DNA from: Macrothele yani
Taxonomy: Eukaryota; Arthropoda; Arachnida; Araneae; Macrothelidae
Direction: 5' to 3'
Length of the DNA: 64,000 bases
NCBI GenBank assembly: GCA_039090855.1
Contig: CM077007.1
Span: 12,635,515-12,699,514, forward strand
Below are positions 11,855 through 22,861 of the stretch, one piece after another. Position numbers and translations under genes: made by a program. How positions within the stretch are numbered: position 1 is the stretch's first letter; the number at the start of each line of letters is the position of its first letter. The notes under the pieces are model-generated. The model had not been told where the DNA came from. It ran no database searches and saw only the letters and a program-made list of their open reading frames with translations.

Positions 11855-12090
11855 ATTGGAGGTTTAACGACCACCGTGAGCAACTCAATGGGCTATAAGC
11901 AGTCGCCCGTCCCTAATTTAGGGTCACTGGTTCCAGGGAAGGGAGAGAGCCAGTGCCGTAAGACAAACACAACATCCATGCCTCACCGGGATTCGAACCC
12001 AGACCCCGTTCGGACGAATGATCAGAGGCCATCGCTTAGACCACTGCGCCACCGGGGCGGCCTATACGTTTGGAAAGCGTAAAAAAGAAA
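11335..12090 (+). repeat. Element with ~145-bp internal repeats, copy 1 (split by SINE A)
   Basis: Two internal units (landmark 'gcaagttatga' near 11474 and 11618) share 'ggaatggatcccgctcctat', 'cctgacctttgaccccattt' and 'cctaccacatactaaaattt'. The copy ends with 'gcggacggacaga' and a terminal hairpin (cgctt...caac / ggaaagcg). A SINE A insertion at 11823-12060 splits the hairpin, which resumes as 'tttggaaagcgtaaaa'. The same layout, with more units, occurs at 12180-13105. Non-coding; no family proven. Confidence 0.75.
11823..12060 (-). mobile_element. SINE A, well preserved, with target-site duplication
   Basis: Minus-strand copy with a long A tail (about 30 T on the plus strand at 11820-11853), the body 'cagtcgcccgtccctaattt', box B 'gggattcgaaccc' and box A region 'ccactgcgccaccggggcgg'. 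The flanking repeat cctatacgttt is present at 11812-11822 and 12061-12071. It inserted exactly into the terminal hairpin of the 145-bp-repeat element. One of the youngest SINE A copies here. Confidence 0.93.
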
Positions 12091-12179
12091 TGTGAATCAA
12101 ACATAATCGCGGGATTTCTGTTCTCATGTTGTCACTCATTCGCGGAAAGGTTTAACAATCGTAAATACACTGGTGTCCA

Positions 12180-13105
12180 AAACCTAAGGACGGACCACAT
12201 TTTTACCTGTATAAGAAAAACAAGTTAGTAAAATCATGCAATGTATTGATTATGATACGCTTTCCAACATGCCGGAAATTATTACTCAAGTTATGAGAAT
12301 AATGGCTGTGAAATAAATATGGCTCCTGTGTCCTGACCTTTGGCCCCATTTCGATGAAATTACACAGAACCGATTGTATACCTTCGGAACAACATGATAA
12401 AGTTTCGTCGCAATCGAAGCATTTTTAGTCAAGTTATGAGGACAATGGCTCTGGAATAAACCTCGCTCCTGTGTACTGACCTACGACCCAATTTCGATGA
12501 TATTCAACAGAACCTGTTCAGTGTACCTCTGGAAAAACATGATAAAGGTTTCTCGCAATCGAAGCATTTTTACGTAAGTTATGACGCATAAGGGCAATGG
12601 AATGGATCCCGCTCCTAGGTCCTGATCTTTGAAACCATTTCGTCCGTTTTCAATAAAATTTGACCCCAGGTGGTCCCCTACCACATACTAAACTTTCATC
12701 GAAATCGAAACACTTTTACGCAAGTTATGACGCATAAGATCAATGGAATGGATCCTACTCCTTTGTCCTGACTTTTGACCCTATTTCGTCCATTTTTAAT
12801 AGAATTCATTCCACGGTGGTCCCCTACCACATACTAAGATTTCATCGAAATCAAAACATTTTTACGCAAGTTATGAACTATAAGTGCAATGGAATGGATC
12901 CCGCTCCTATGTCATGACCTTTGACCCCATTTCGTCCATTTTCAATAGGTTTGTGCGGAGATGGTCCCCTACCACATAATAAAATTTAATCGAAATCGAA
13001 CAATTTTTACGCGAGTTATCATGCGGACGGGCAGACGGGCAGACGGACAAAGCTGGAGCATATACGCTTTTTTCAACTTACGGTTGGAAAGCGTAAAAAA
13101 TAAGA
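12180..13105 (+). repeat. Element with ~145-bp internal repeats, copy 2
   Basis: Five internal units marked by '(c)aagttatga' near 12293, 12431, 12575, 12721 and 12868, with a final variant 'cgagttatcatgcggacgg' at 13008. The mean period is about 145 bp. Each unit carries 'tgacctttgaccccatttcg' or a variant and most carry 'cccctaccacata'. The 3' end has 'cggacgggcagacgg' and the hairpin cgcttttttcaac-ttacg-gttggaaagcg (near 13065-13098), then 'taaaaaa'. The unit length is not a multiple of three and there is no ORF, so this is non-coding. The design (terminal hairpin, variable number of ~150-bp core repeats) recalls Helentron-associated elements, but I see no rolling-circle protein or CTRR end. 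Confidence 0.75.
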
Positions 13106-13302
13106 CCGCAGCCAAATGGAATTATATTATGAAAATGATAATATTGCCAGCATACTAATGCATGGAAAAACACAAGAAATTGTTTATAAATGACTCAAAA
13201 ATTGCATTGTAATCAGTGGTTACGTAAAAGTTACAAATTTTCGAAGGACATAGTTGGAGAATGGATGTACGGTGCTTACCGATAACCAGACGGAAAGACA
13301 TT

Positions 13303-15115
13303 TCAGTATGGAATGTGTCCACCTCGAACTGCTATGCAGCTCTCACAACGTCATGGCATGCTGAGTAGCAAGTAATCCAGGTGTTCCAGATGGAAATTGT
13401 CCCATTCCTCCCTCAGAGCACGGATGAAGCCCTGCTTGTTTTCTGGAGTGGGTGGCAAGCGCCAACGCGTCTCCCCATTGTATCCCAGACGTGTTCGATG
13501 GGTTTGAGGTCTAGGAAGCGTGCTGGATAGTCGATGCAATGAATGTCCTCGGTCTCCAGAAGTGTCTGCAATGCTCTCGTACGATGAGGTGTCACGTTGA
13601 CATCCATGAACAGGAAGTGTTTGCCTACAGCACCACGGAATGATCGAACGTGACGCAGAAGAACTTCATTGCAATATCATTCGCCCCGTCATAGTTGCAT
13701 TTTCCAGCACCTGTAGCTCGGTGCGTCCATTAATCATGCGGCCGCCCAGCACCATGACCCCGGCACATCCGTATCTGGCCCTTTCCTGCACATTCTATCG
13801 GTGGCACGGAGTACCACTTTCACGCCACATCACCTAACGTTTAGGATCCGATGACAGGCTGAAACGATTTTCATATGGGAAGAGTACATTGGCCCATTGA
13901 TGGCGTGTCAAATTCCTGTGGATACGACACCTATGAAAACGTGCACTACGTTGATCCCTGGATAAAAGGACGCAGACTGCAGACCTTTGAGTATACAACC
14001 CTATACGTCGCAGACGTCTTGCCACAATTTGTCGGTATATCCGCGTTACTGTGTTGGAATGGAGGTTACTCGAAAGCTGTCCTGCAGTGCGGCGATTACG
14101 TTTTGTTGTTACAACTAAAACTCTGTCTTCGTGTGTCGCAGTAGAGCGAGGGAGACTTCGTAGTATGCGTCTTTAACATATTCCATTGGTTTGAAAGGCT
14201 ACACAGAGCCTGGATACCACACTATGGAACATATTCCATTGGTTTGAAAGGCTACACAGAGGGAACATATTCCATTGGTTTGAAAGGCTACCAGAGTTAA
14301 CATATTCCATTGTTTTGAAAGGCTACCAGAGGAAACATATTCCATTGGTTAGAAAATCTACCAGAGGAAACATATTCCATTGGTTTGAAAGGCTACACAG
14401 AACCTGAATACCACACGTTGGAACATATTCTATTGGTTTAAAAGGCTACACAACGCCTGGATACCACAGTATGGAAGATATTCCATTGGTTTGAAAGGCT
14501 ACACAGATCCTGGATACCACATTATGGAACATATTCTATTATTTGGAAAGGCTACACAGAGCCTGGATATCACACTATGGAACATATTGCATTGGTTTTA
14601 AAGCCTACCAGAGGAAACATATTCCATTGGTTTGAAAGGCTACACAGATCCTGGATACCACATTATGGAACATATTCTATTGGTTTAAAAGGCTACACAA
14701 AGCCTGGATACCACAGTATGGAAGATATTCCATTGGTTTGAAAGGCTACACAGATCCTGGATACCACATTATGGAACATATTCTATTGGTTTAAAAGGCT
14801 ACACAGAGCCTGGATATCACACTATGGAACATATTGCATTGGTTTTAAAGCCTACCAGAGGAAACATATTCCATTGGTTTGAAAGGCTACCAGAGGAAAC
14901 ACATTCCATTAATTTGAAAGGCTACAAGATGAAACATATTTCATTGGTTTCTAAGGCTACCAGAGTAAACATATTCCATTGGTTTTAAAGGCTACCAGAG
15001 GAAATAAATTCCATTGGTTTGAAGGGCTACCAGAGCCTGGATACCACACTATGCGCGATTCCAAACTCTCTGACAACATCACTCACTCTCGGTGGCCTTC
15101 CAGCGGCTTAATTTG
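13303..15115 (-). pseudogene. Tc1-type transposase pseudogene interrupted by a self-derived minisatellite
   Basis: Read on the minus strand it begins near 15115 with an HTH region like 'SDVVREFGIAHSVVSRL'. It is then broken by a tandem array (14175-15052) and resumes at ~14160 with basic linker sequence, 'VARRLRRIGLYTQRSAV' (near 14025), 'HQWANVLFPYENRFSLS' (near 13880), and a C-terminal half containing 'DYPARFLDLKPIEHVWD' (near 13540-13490). It ends 'RCESCIAVRGGHIPY' at a stop at 13303-13305. The end matches that of the neighbouring element at 15660-17197, so both are one Tc1 subfamily. Catalytic 'S-P-D-L-N-P-I-E' is altered to F-L-D-L-K-P-I-E. Several frameshifts make it non-functional. Confidence 0.85.
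14175..15052. repeat. Minisatellite of 53- and 35-bp units derived from transposase coding sequence
   Basis: About 20 copies of 'attccattggtttgaaagg' occur with spacing of 53 bp (long form, containing 'ctggataccacactatgg') or about 33-36 bp (short form). A higher-order repeat of 247 bp (4 x 53 + 35) is visible: the units from 14422 recur from 14669 with the same variants (gaagatatt, gatcctgg, gatatcac, gcctaccagagg). On the minus strand the unit reads like the Tc1 HTH segment H-S-V-V-S-R-L then A-F-Q-T-N-G, the same segment seen intact at about 16021-16067 in the next element. Neither unit length is a multiple of three. Confidence 0.92.
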
Positions 15116-15657
15116 TGGTTGTAACCTTTCGAAATAGTGTTTTCCCTCAGGTTTTGTACATCCGTGTATAATGCTTTGCATAAATAGGTAAATTTATGTA
15201 AGGGGACACAACATGTTAATTATCTTTAATAAAATACTTTGGTGTTATGTTGTTTACAGATTTAACTGACATACAAAAGACGACTGACAGAGAAGTGGTT
15301 TGCCCTCATGTGGACCCTGAGTATTTTAAATGATGGGATAATGGCCAAGGCCAAAGTCTCAAAGGAAGGACTGTAGTTTTATGCATAAAGAAGGGCCTAT
15401 ACCCCGAGATCAACTGCTTATAGTGACTTTCGAATCATTGAGAGCGTTTGGTCGCAGCATGACACAAATCAGGGAATATCTGGTACCATTTCGCACTCGA
15501 TGAACCCTGGAAGGCCACACGCAGTTGACCGAGGCGAAAATAGTTTGATGCTTTCTCAAACGCTGTAAGCTGTACTGCTTTCGATAGCAACTAATAAACA
15601 AAATACTGATTGACCTCAGAAGTCTCCTGGCATAAGTGTAATGCCACATGAGACTAA
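15116..15657. other. Unassigned spacer between two Tc1 copies
   Basis: Contains broken frames, one of which (around 15410-15540) has a weak HTH-like look, but no motif strong enough to name a family. It contains no SINE or tRNA-like sequence that I can recognise. Confidence 0.4.
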
Positions 15658-15659
15658 TA

Positions 15660-17197
15660 CACTGCCGGACAATTGCTAAGGACGGATGAAAATAGCAACG
15701 ATAGCAACCATAAAATGGAAGGCAGGAAAATGTGGAAATTAGCATAAGTGCGGGATACAGTAAGACTTGTTGTGCGTTTGCAAATTTTGGATTGCTGAAC
15801 TTGTTCGTGACGTCACAGCGCTGATAAGAGATAAAGGATTTGACGCGTATTAACCGTTCTTGTTCAAACGCAAAGTTGAAAGGGAAAGAATCCATTGACG
15901 AACTTGCAATTTTCAGTATGTCTTCCCGACATCACTTAGAGGATTTTACGCGTATCCGTATTATTGGCAAGATTGAAGAAGGGCGAAAAATAACAAATGT
16001 TACCTGGGAGTTCGACGTCAGCCACAGTGTTGTTTCAAGGCTTTGGAAATCATTTCAAACAAATGGAGAGTGTAGCAAATGTCACGGGGAGGTCGTGTTC
16101 GCAGTATGACACCTGCAGAAGATTGGTACATAGTGCTATCAACAAAAAGACATCGGCGCAGCACAGCTAGTGAGGTGGCAAATCAGTTCATGGCTGATAC
16201 TGGCAAGCGGATCTCCCGAAAAACTGTCGCCAGACGTTTGCGTGAAGGAGGACTATACGCCAGCCGTCCTGTTGTGTGCATCCCATTGTCCAGACGTCAC
16301 CGCACCGCCCGTTTTGAATGGTGCCATCAACATCGCAATTGGACTGATAACGACTGGTCTGCTCTCCTCTTCTAAGATGAGAGTAGATACAGTCTATCGT
16401 CTGATTGTCGACGACAACTGATCTGGCGTGATAGTGGTACTGCATATTGTCCAGCAAACATACAGGAAAGGGACCAATATCCGACATGTAGTGTCATGGT
16501 ATGGGCTGGCATCATGATCAATAACCGTACGTCCCTCTATGTGCTTCCAACTGGGACTATGACTGGCCAACGATACATTAATGATGTTCTGCTACCTCAT
16601 GTTTGCATGTTCCGTGGTGCTGTCGGTGATAGATTCATTTTCATGGACGACAACGCAACATGTGATCGAACAGTCGCTGTCCAGGAGTGTATTGAGAGCG
16701 AGGATATTCAACGCCTCGTATGGCCAGCACGTTCTCCAGATCTGAATCCCATTGAAAATGTGTGGGATGCTTTGGGAAGGAGTCTTGCTGGTCGCCAATG
16801 CCCTCCAATAAACAAGGACACCCTCATCCGTGCTCTGACAGAGGAATGGGATAAATTACCACAACAGCTGCTTGATAATGTTGTGCAAAGCATGACACGA
16901 CGTGTGGAATCTTGCATCGCCCTCCATGGTGGCCATATCCCGTATTGACATCTTACGCCGGAACGCCTGCGGACGGTAATTGCATTTTTTTCATGTTTAC
17001 GTTGTCTGCACAAAATGGCCTGTTTGTCCCTTGAACACGTTCCAAAGCCTTCTGGATTTCAGAGCACAATAAATTGTCTTTCTTGTAATGTCCTGGCATT
17101 CTGACATTATTTTATTTCACTTGGCATCCAACCACACTTACTTTTTTATGCGCTATATAGCCGTTTATGATCCGTCCTTAGCAATTGTCCAGCAGTG
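15660..17197 (+). mobile_element. Tc1-type transposon with intact ends
   Basis: 28-bp terminal inverted repeats, 15660-15687 and 17170-17197, differ at one position (cactgccgg versus cactgctgg, then acaattgctaaggacggat in both). TA dinucleotides at 15658-15659 and 17198-17199 are the expected Tc1 target duplication. The 1,538-bp length is normal for Tc1. It encloses a transposase reading frame with two lesions. This is the most complete DNA transposon in the window. Confidence 0.95.
15918..16948 (+). pseudogene. Tc1 transposase (DD34E), one frameshift and one stop
   Basis: Cut-and-paste transposase of the Tc1 family, binding the element's own inverted repeats. The chosen start at 15918 gives MSSRHHLEDFTRIR and the paired HTH region (KITNVTWEFDVSHSVVSRLW). 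The frame shifts near 16070-16080, continues as 'SMTPAEDWYIVLSTKRHRR' and 'KTVARRLREGGLYASRPV', and reaches WSALLF, where a TAA at 16373-16375 replaces an expected Ser codon. The same frame then continues DESR (catalytic Asp 1), 'SVMVWAGIMI' (16492-16521), 'FMDDNATCDR' (Asp 2) and 'SPDLNPIENVWD' (catalytic Glu). Exactly 34 residues lie between Asp 2 and Glu. It ends HGGHIPY at 16948. Non-functional as read, but only two lesions deep. Confidence 0.92.
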
Positions 17198-17316
17198 TAG
17201 GTAGGAAGCTGACGTGGTACCTAATTAGACATAACCCTACAACAAACGTTTCCATCCGTCGAGATGAACGGATGGTGTGAAAAGAACATCACAAAGTGAA
17301 ATAGTGTAATTTTAGG

Positions 17317-17347
17317 TAGGCTGGACTGTAATTCGGTCCAGCCTACA
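17317..17347. repeat. Perfect 11-bp-stem hairpin upstream of a Tc1 gene
   Basis: gtaggctggac (17317-17327) and its exact complement gtccagcctac (17337-17347) are separated by a 9-nt loop, 40 bp before the Tc1 transposase start at 17387. A second hairpin (ccatccgt/acggatgg) lies at about 17251-17274. They may be subterminal parts of that transposon, but I could not find a matching right-hand TIR. Confidence 0.8.
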
Positions 17348-17386
17348 AAAGACAGCGGACCTGCCGTCAGACATTCATTTGCCGAA

Positions 17387-18392
17387 ATGCCACGCGTCAG
17401 TCAACTTTCTGGTGAGGAAGTGCAGAAGATTTGGAGAGTAAGAGCAAATGGATTGCCTGTAGCGAAAATTTGTAAAGCTATGGGGATACGTAGGGCAGTC
17501 ATTCATAAGACTTTAACGAAACGCGGTGCGTTAACTGCCAGAAAACGGCCTGGAAGGCCTCGAATAACAACCAAACGAGATTATCGTGCCATCATGCGTT
17601 TAGTTTCATCCCAAAGGTTATTACTACGTCAAGTTTCTCGGACTGTTGGTGTCACCTTCTCAAAGGGCACAGTTCATCGACGAATCAAGGAAAGCCGCAA
17701 CATTGTGCTCCGTAAAATACGCCGTCTGCCACAGCTCACGCAGCGCCACAAGGAAGCTAGATTGTTATGGGCAAACAGCCACATGCACTGGACGGACGAG
17801 TGGATTACAACTATTTCCTCCGATGAGAAAACATTCAACCTGGACTGCCCTGACCGTTGGAACTGCTATTGGCATGCGACGCGAGCCACGCACCTTCTTC
17901 AGCAGACAGAAAGGAGGGGGATCTGTGGTGGTCTGGGGAGCTTTGGCGTTCAATGGGACAACGAATAGCGCTTTTGTGCAAAGCAGGCAAAACTCCAAAA
18001 CGTATTAGGACATACTCAGCAGCCACCTTCTACCGTTTGCTGAAACTCTAGCGGGTTTTGATTTTCTGTTCCAGCAAGACAGTGCCTCAATCCATCGGTC
18101 TGCATCAACGAAAAGCTGGTTTAACACTCATCATGTGACCGTAATGGATTGGCCCGCACTCAGTCCAGATCTGAACCCTATCGAGAACCTTTGGGGTATC
18201 CTAGCTCGTGATGTGTATGCGAATGGACGGCAGTTGTCAAGTGCGGTTGCATTGAAAGAGCAGATTGAACGAAGCTGGTACGCACTCCGTCCAGAACACT
18301 TACATCACTTGGTGAACAGCATGCCCAATCGGGTTTTCAGTGTTATTCGGAACAACGGCTCCACTATTCGTACCGGAGGTGCTCATAACTAG
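17387..18392 (+). pseudogene. Second Tc1-subfamily transposase (DD34E), frameshifted
   Basis: From MPRVSQLSGEEVQKIW the frame gives an N-terminal HTH (LPVAKICKAMGIRRAVIHKTL) and a GRPR-type basic linker (KRPGRPRITTKRDYRAI), which in Tc1 contacts the minor groove. A second HTH and a 'WTDEWITTISSDEKTFNLD' strand with catalytic Asp 1 follow. A frameshift near 17875-17890 moves the frame to 'KGGGSVVVWGALAFNGTTN'. A TAG at 18007-18009 interrupts it, and 'FDFLFQQDSASIH' (Asp 2) and 'LSPDLNPIENLWG' (Glu) continue to 18392. The Asp-Glu spacing is 34 residues. The sequence differs from the neighbour at 15660, so it is a distinct subfamily. TIRs not identified. Confidence 0.9.
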
Positions 18393-18666
18393 TAAGTCTT
18401 TATATTTTTGAGACAGCGTATTTCTGTTTTTTTCTTGTACTTGGCGTTGGAATTGTTATGTTTCCGTCAAACTATTGTGCAGTTGCGTGTCCTATGCTAT
18501 TTTTGCTATAAGTATGAGGTGTACATTTCAGCTCGTTGCTGTTTCTTTTTCATTCGGGAATTTGATCTGTCTCTATATTTATGCGACGCACTATATTGGC
18601 AACGTTAGTGGCTTAACTGCCACCTTTCTCTTTCTTTTAGCGTTATGACGGAAAAGCCCAAATTTG

Positions 18667-18737
18667 CCGATGATGGGATTCGAACCCACATAATATTTCT
18701 CCGGAGTTAGACATACTGCCACTCGAACTGCACCGAA
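18667..18737 (-). repeat. tRNA-like sequence (SINE head)
   Basis: The minus strand reads as a cloverleaf-like ~71 bp: box A 'gcagttcgagtggcag', an anticodon-arm region containing 'aactccggag', and box B 'gggttcgaatccca'. The ctccgga loop resembles SINE B heads rather than a standard 7-nt anticodon loop, so I treat it as a SINE-derived tRNA relic, not a tRNA gene. Confidence 0.55.
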
Positions 18738-18839
18738 GAAAGCTTGCCTCTGCAACTTGCCATTTTGATATGTGCGTCACCTCAGTGGTACGTCACGGCA
18801 TCCAAGTCTAGAAACAGTCGCTTCTTCCAATTTTAGTTG

Positions 18840-19435
18840 TAATGAACGGGAATAGAAGTTTAATTGCAAGTCGCTCATTTGCTAGATAATCTTTCTATCA
18901 TAATCATTATTGCGACTAAGTACCTATTACCAGATCTTTTCACGAAACATTCAGGAGAAAATGTTTGATTTGAAATTAATGAGCTTTGATTTGTTGTGGC
19001 ATTTTTATTTCGTTAATAAAGTGGTCCGATAGTGAATTTGCAGGCAAGAAAGATGAGTTCGTAGATTAATCTCAGAGGGGAGTGTAAATGGCTCCTTTGC
19101 TCTCTCAAGGGAGAAGAGGAAGATGGATGACATCATGGAATGCGTTGCATTGGAAATACTCATAGAAGTGATCATATTCGAAGCGCTCCAAAGAAATAGC
19201 GGGAGGAGTGTGAGGGATGAGAGGAGAGAAAGGAAATGGGAAGAGGACGAGAGTGTGAGGTTAGAGAGAAAGTATGAGATGCAGGAAGAATTTTAGTGCT
19301 CATTAACTAACAAACAGATGATGGTAAATGACGGTGCTGGGTAGACAGAGTAGATGATGTCACATGATGTATGTGTGGTAGTCCTAGCGAGAATCTACTT
19401 TCTGGCGCTGAAGGTTTGCGTTAAATAACAAGTAG
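18840..19435. other. Unassigned, purine-rich in part
   Basis: No gene seen. A G/A-rich stretch at 19115-19300 contains repeated 'gagaggag' and 'gggaaga' motifs without clear periodicity. Confidence 0.4.
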
Positions 19436-19440
19436 ACCGG

Positions 19441-19518
19441 TCTGGTGGCCGAGTGGGCAGAAACGCAGCTTTCTGGATAGTCGTCCAAACCGGCACAGGT
19501 TTAGATTTCAGGATGAGA
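19441..19518 (+). repeat. tRNA-like sequence (class II, Leu/Ser-like)
   Basis: 'tctggtggccgagtgggcag' (box A) and 'caggtttagatttcagg' (degenerate box B) are spaced like a tRNA with a long variable region. The acceptor stem does not close. Probably the head of an old tRNA-derived SINE. Confidence 0.45.
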
Positions 19519-19519
19519 C

Positions 19520-22395
19520 AACATGGTATTTTTGGATCATAAGAACTTGTTGAAGTTATAAACTCGCAAATAAATTTACCCAGTCCCATGTGAATGTGAT
19601 ATTTCGTATACAGAACAAATCCATAGGGCTTTGCTTTATCGATTGATGGAACACAGGACTTCCTCGCGGAGCTGTGAATTAAAGAAATTGTCAATAGCTA
19701 AGCACTATCATGAAGAAAAAATAAATTTCTGTTTAAAGCAGCCAAGCTTATCGACAAACCGGATTCAATCACGAAACGTCACATTTTGGAGCTTTTCAAA
19801 ATCAAAATTCTTTCCAAACTTGTCAATGACAGAGCAACCACTTCATTTCCATGAAGCTCGTGGAATCAAATGACAAGAAGCTGTGACCTTAAACACCGTT
19901 GATGACTTCACAGCGATTTGTATGTTTATTTATCATTCGCTATAAGATAGCACAGCGAAACAGCGTTAAACCAACCCCCCAAACAAACAAAAACTAACCC
20001 CCCCCCAAAATATTTATACATTAGTTGTACGTTCATAAAATAACATTTCTAATCTTTAACGTTTTTAATACAGTCCGCGTTGTTATTTTGAACTTTTTTG
20101 TGGTCTTTGCCAAAAATATACTCAAATCAGTTCATAACAGAAAGCCTTAGAAAAATGGGAAACTTATGTTACTTGACTTATGATTGCGAATGGGAAAATC
20201 TTTCCATATTGTGAAGTTTCCCTGGATAGAATTTTTGAGGTATGTATGCAAAGTCTTCGACACAGCCTCTGTGTATATTTCTAAAACTGAAAATCTGACG
20301 CACAGGGATTCCTACTAAAGTTATTCTCAGTACAAAAGCACGGCATTTTCACTGATTGCCTTCGACGCACTGAAATCAAGAGCCAATTCTGCGTGAAGAT
20401 TCAGTTCTCAGTAATTTCAAGGATTATTGTACACTTCATTTGTACATTTCGAAGGAACTGTTTCCCGAGTGATTACTATAAATCCAACGAAGCTAATTAA
20501 TATTTAGTAATTACTAGCAGATTCTTCAACTAGACACTGCAATCGTTGTCGAACTGAAATAATTTCTGTTCGTTTTCCAGAGTGTAACGGCATTTTTGAG
20601 CTTTGTCAGATTTTGAATGCTTGTTTTAGGTTCCATTCATATTTTTTGTATTTGACACAGCCGCAGATTAAATAAAAATAACATGGGGAACAATAGGAAA
20701 ATTAAAGAGATTGAATTTTCTTCTTCTATAAATATGCAATGATTTTGAGGTTTCTTGTTTGAAAGAGAGTCAAATGTAATGTGGACGTGTAGTTCAATGA
20801 TCTCCAGAGCATAATTTTTTTTTTGCAACATCATTGATTTCTGATATCCTTGGAGGACTCAAAGCCGTTTTTTACGTAACCCAATATTGAAACATCGTGC
20901 TTTTCGAAATCAATTAAGTGACAAGAGGTTTGTCTCTTCTTAGGAAGGAAAATGTTGCCTTAAATTTAGGAACTGCAATAATCTCTAACAGCGGCGTTAG
21001 CATCAAAGCTCACTTCGTGACGGCGTTAACGCAACGAAAAATTCTTTAGAATATAAGTTTCTGTTTTGACCTAACATGAAGTTCTTTGATAGATAAAAGA
21101 TAATGGACCATTATCCTGTGTTTCTTTTAACTCACCACTATTCCATTAAATTACTTTGTAACAAATTGTTGCTACACCTCAAAACGTGTGACGCAGAATG
21201 TTTCTCATTTATTAACCTGCTAACGATTAAAGTATTTTTTTCCGTTTTAATGAGGACAGATAATATTTTGTTCATCCTTAATATTTTTAGCTGTTTTAAC
21301 GAAAAACCAAAACACATCAAATCGTATGTTTACAAAAATATGCATACATATAGCGATGGGGTGTGCTGAATTTTTCTGTACAACTAAAGAAAGTGCACTT
21401 CGCCATTGTTGACTACCAGTGTACAAATTAAAGGAAAAATACAGAAAACATGAGAACAAACATTAGGATACTACATTTGTTTGTTCTGTGCCTATTGTTT
21501 GTTCTGTGCTGGGCGTAATGGCATGCAGTCACCAAATATCGAGAATGAAATTATTCATCAAGATAGAAGGCAAGGAGTTCCATTCCCCCACTGGGATACG
21601 CCAGAGCTGAATAATAGTCGTTACTAACGCTCGAACATATTTTAAGCTGCTCTGCAGAGCGTTCCACACACACTCTTTCGGATTTAGGAACAGTCAATGA
21701 GAGAGATATGTTTTGGAAACAAAGTCTGACCAGGTAGTCTGAGGTGGCTACATTTTATGTTGGTGAGCATTTTCTTCCATTACACGAAAGATAGAGCTAA
21801 TAGATACAGAAAGACACGAAATATTTCCAGAAAGTCTTCGCAGTTACCGATTAGACGTCGACGACGCATAATGATGCCCGTACATTCAGTTTCATGGCAC
21901 TTTACCCAGCACTCTGACAGAGCCATAGTCTCCCTTTCAGCAATGTGTAGCGAGTGATATCGTATTCCCCACTCCCTATAGATGTATCTTCGGTCAGAAT
22001 CTGTCTGCAGAAAAGACGTACACTATTTCGGATATGAAATATTGAGCTATTTATTGGGCGTTTAGCAGAGTCCGCATCGTTAGAAATACGTGCACCCTTG
22101 CTGAACGGTTGTAAGAATATTTACAATATATGAATATGAACAGCTTTTGTGTAGGCTTTTCACATCGTTTGCCATGAAACCAATCTTCTCAGTGCAGAAG
22201 CGATAATGAAAAATAGCTTGACGCGTTCGTGGGTTTTATGAGGTCTACAGCTTTGAGGCAAATATCTCTTCTCTCCTGTATAGACATAACTCTCTAAGTC
22301 TTCTCAGTACTCGTAACGCCATTTTCAACATTGCGACAACACTTCGTCATACACTATTACAAATTTCTTTGTGTTATTATGTGAAGCAACCGGCA
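19520..22395. other. Unassigned AT-rich DNA
   Basis: No recognisable coding region, tRNA-like domain or transposon end in nearly 2.9 kb. C-rich runs occur at 19974-20006. Short open frames here lack similarity to any family I know and show no start context or domain. Confidence 0.5.
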
Positions 22396-22396
22396 A

Positions 22397-22612
22397 CGCC
22401 CTTCCTGTGGCTAAGTGGTCAGAGGCGTATGTTTCTGAACATTCGTCCGAGTTGCATTGTAGTTCTGAGTAAGAATTGGGTGGGGCTTTTGCCTTACTGA
22501 GCTGGGCTTTCCCGGAACTATTGACCCCAAATTAGGGACGGACAACTAACTGCTCATAACCCTTAGAGTTTCTCATGGTGTTCGTAAATCCCTGATACAA
22601 GAAAAAAAATAA
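22397..22612 (+). mobile_element. Degenerate SINE A copy
   Basis: The order of SINE A landmarks is kept: 'ctgtggctaagtggtcagagg' (box A region), a weak box B, 'gggctttcccggaac', 'ccccaaattagggacgg', 'ctgctcataac', 'ttcgtaaatcc' and an A-rich tail. First of three consecutive SINE A copies. Confidence 0.65.
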
Positions 22613-22654
22613 AACGGTAACTAGGGACCCAAAATTTACTCCTTAAACTATAAC

Positions 22655-22860
22655 TGCGCTAACCAGGTGGCCGAATGGTCTGAGGCGCTGGCATCTGAAC
22701 ATTTGTCCGGGATGGGCCGGTGTTCGAGTCCTGGGTGATGCTTGTCTGATGGCGCTGGCGTTGTCACTTACCTGGAACCACTAGTCCAAATTAATAACAG
22801 GCGACTTCTTATGTCCCATAGAGTGGCCCATGGTGGTCGTTAAACCACGAAAATAATTTT
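22655..22860 (+). mobile_element. SINE A copy, moderately diverged
   Basis: 'aaccaggtggccgaatggtc' (box A) and 'ggtgttcgagtcctggg' (box B), followed by 'gatggcgctggcgttg', 'cctggaaccactagtcc', 'ggcgacttcttatgtccca', 'gtggtcgttaaacc' and an A/T tail. Abuts the next, inverted copy, so the two tails face each other. Confidence 0.8.
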
Positions 22861-22861
22861 T

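Noticed and set aside
11335..13105. Complete Helitron
   Set aside because: There is no Rep/helicase coding sequence, and the 3' hairpin is not followed by a CTRR terminus.
13640..14144. Plus-strand frames in the 13.6-14.1 kb region
   Set aside because: They are antisense to the minus-strand Tc1 transposase pseudogene.
14175..15052. CRISPR array
   Set aside because: The repeats are contiguous with no unique spacers, are imperfect, and derive from transposase coding sequence in a eukaryotic context.
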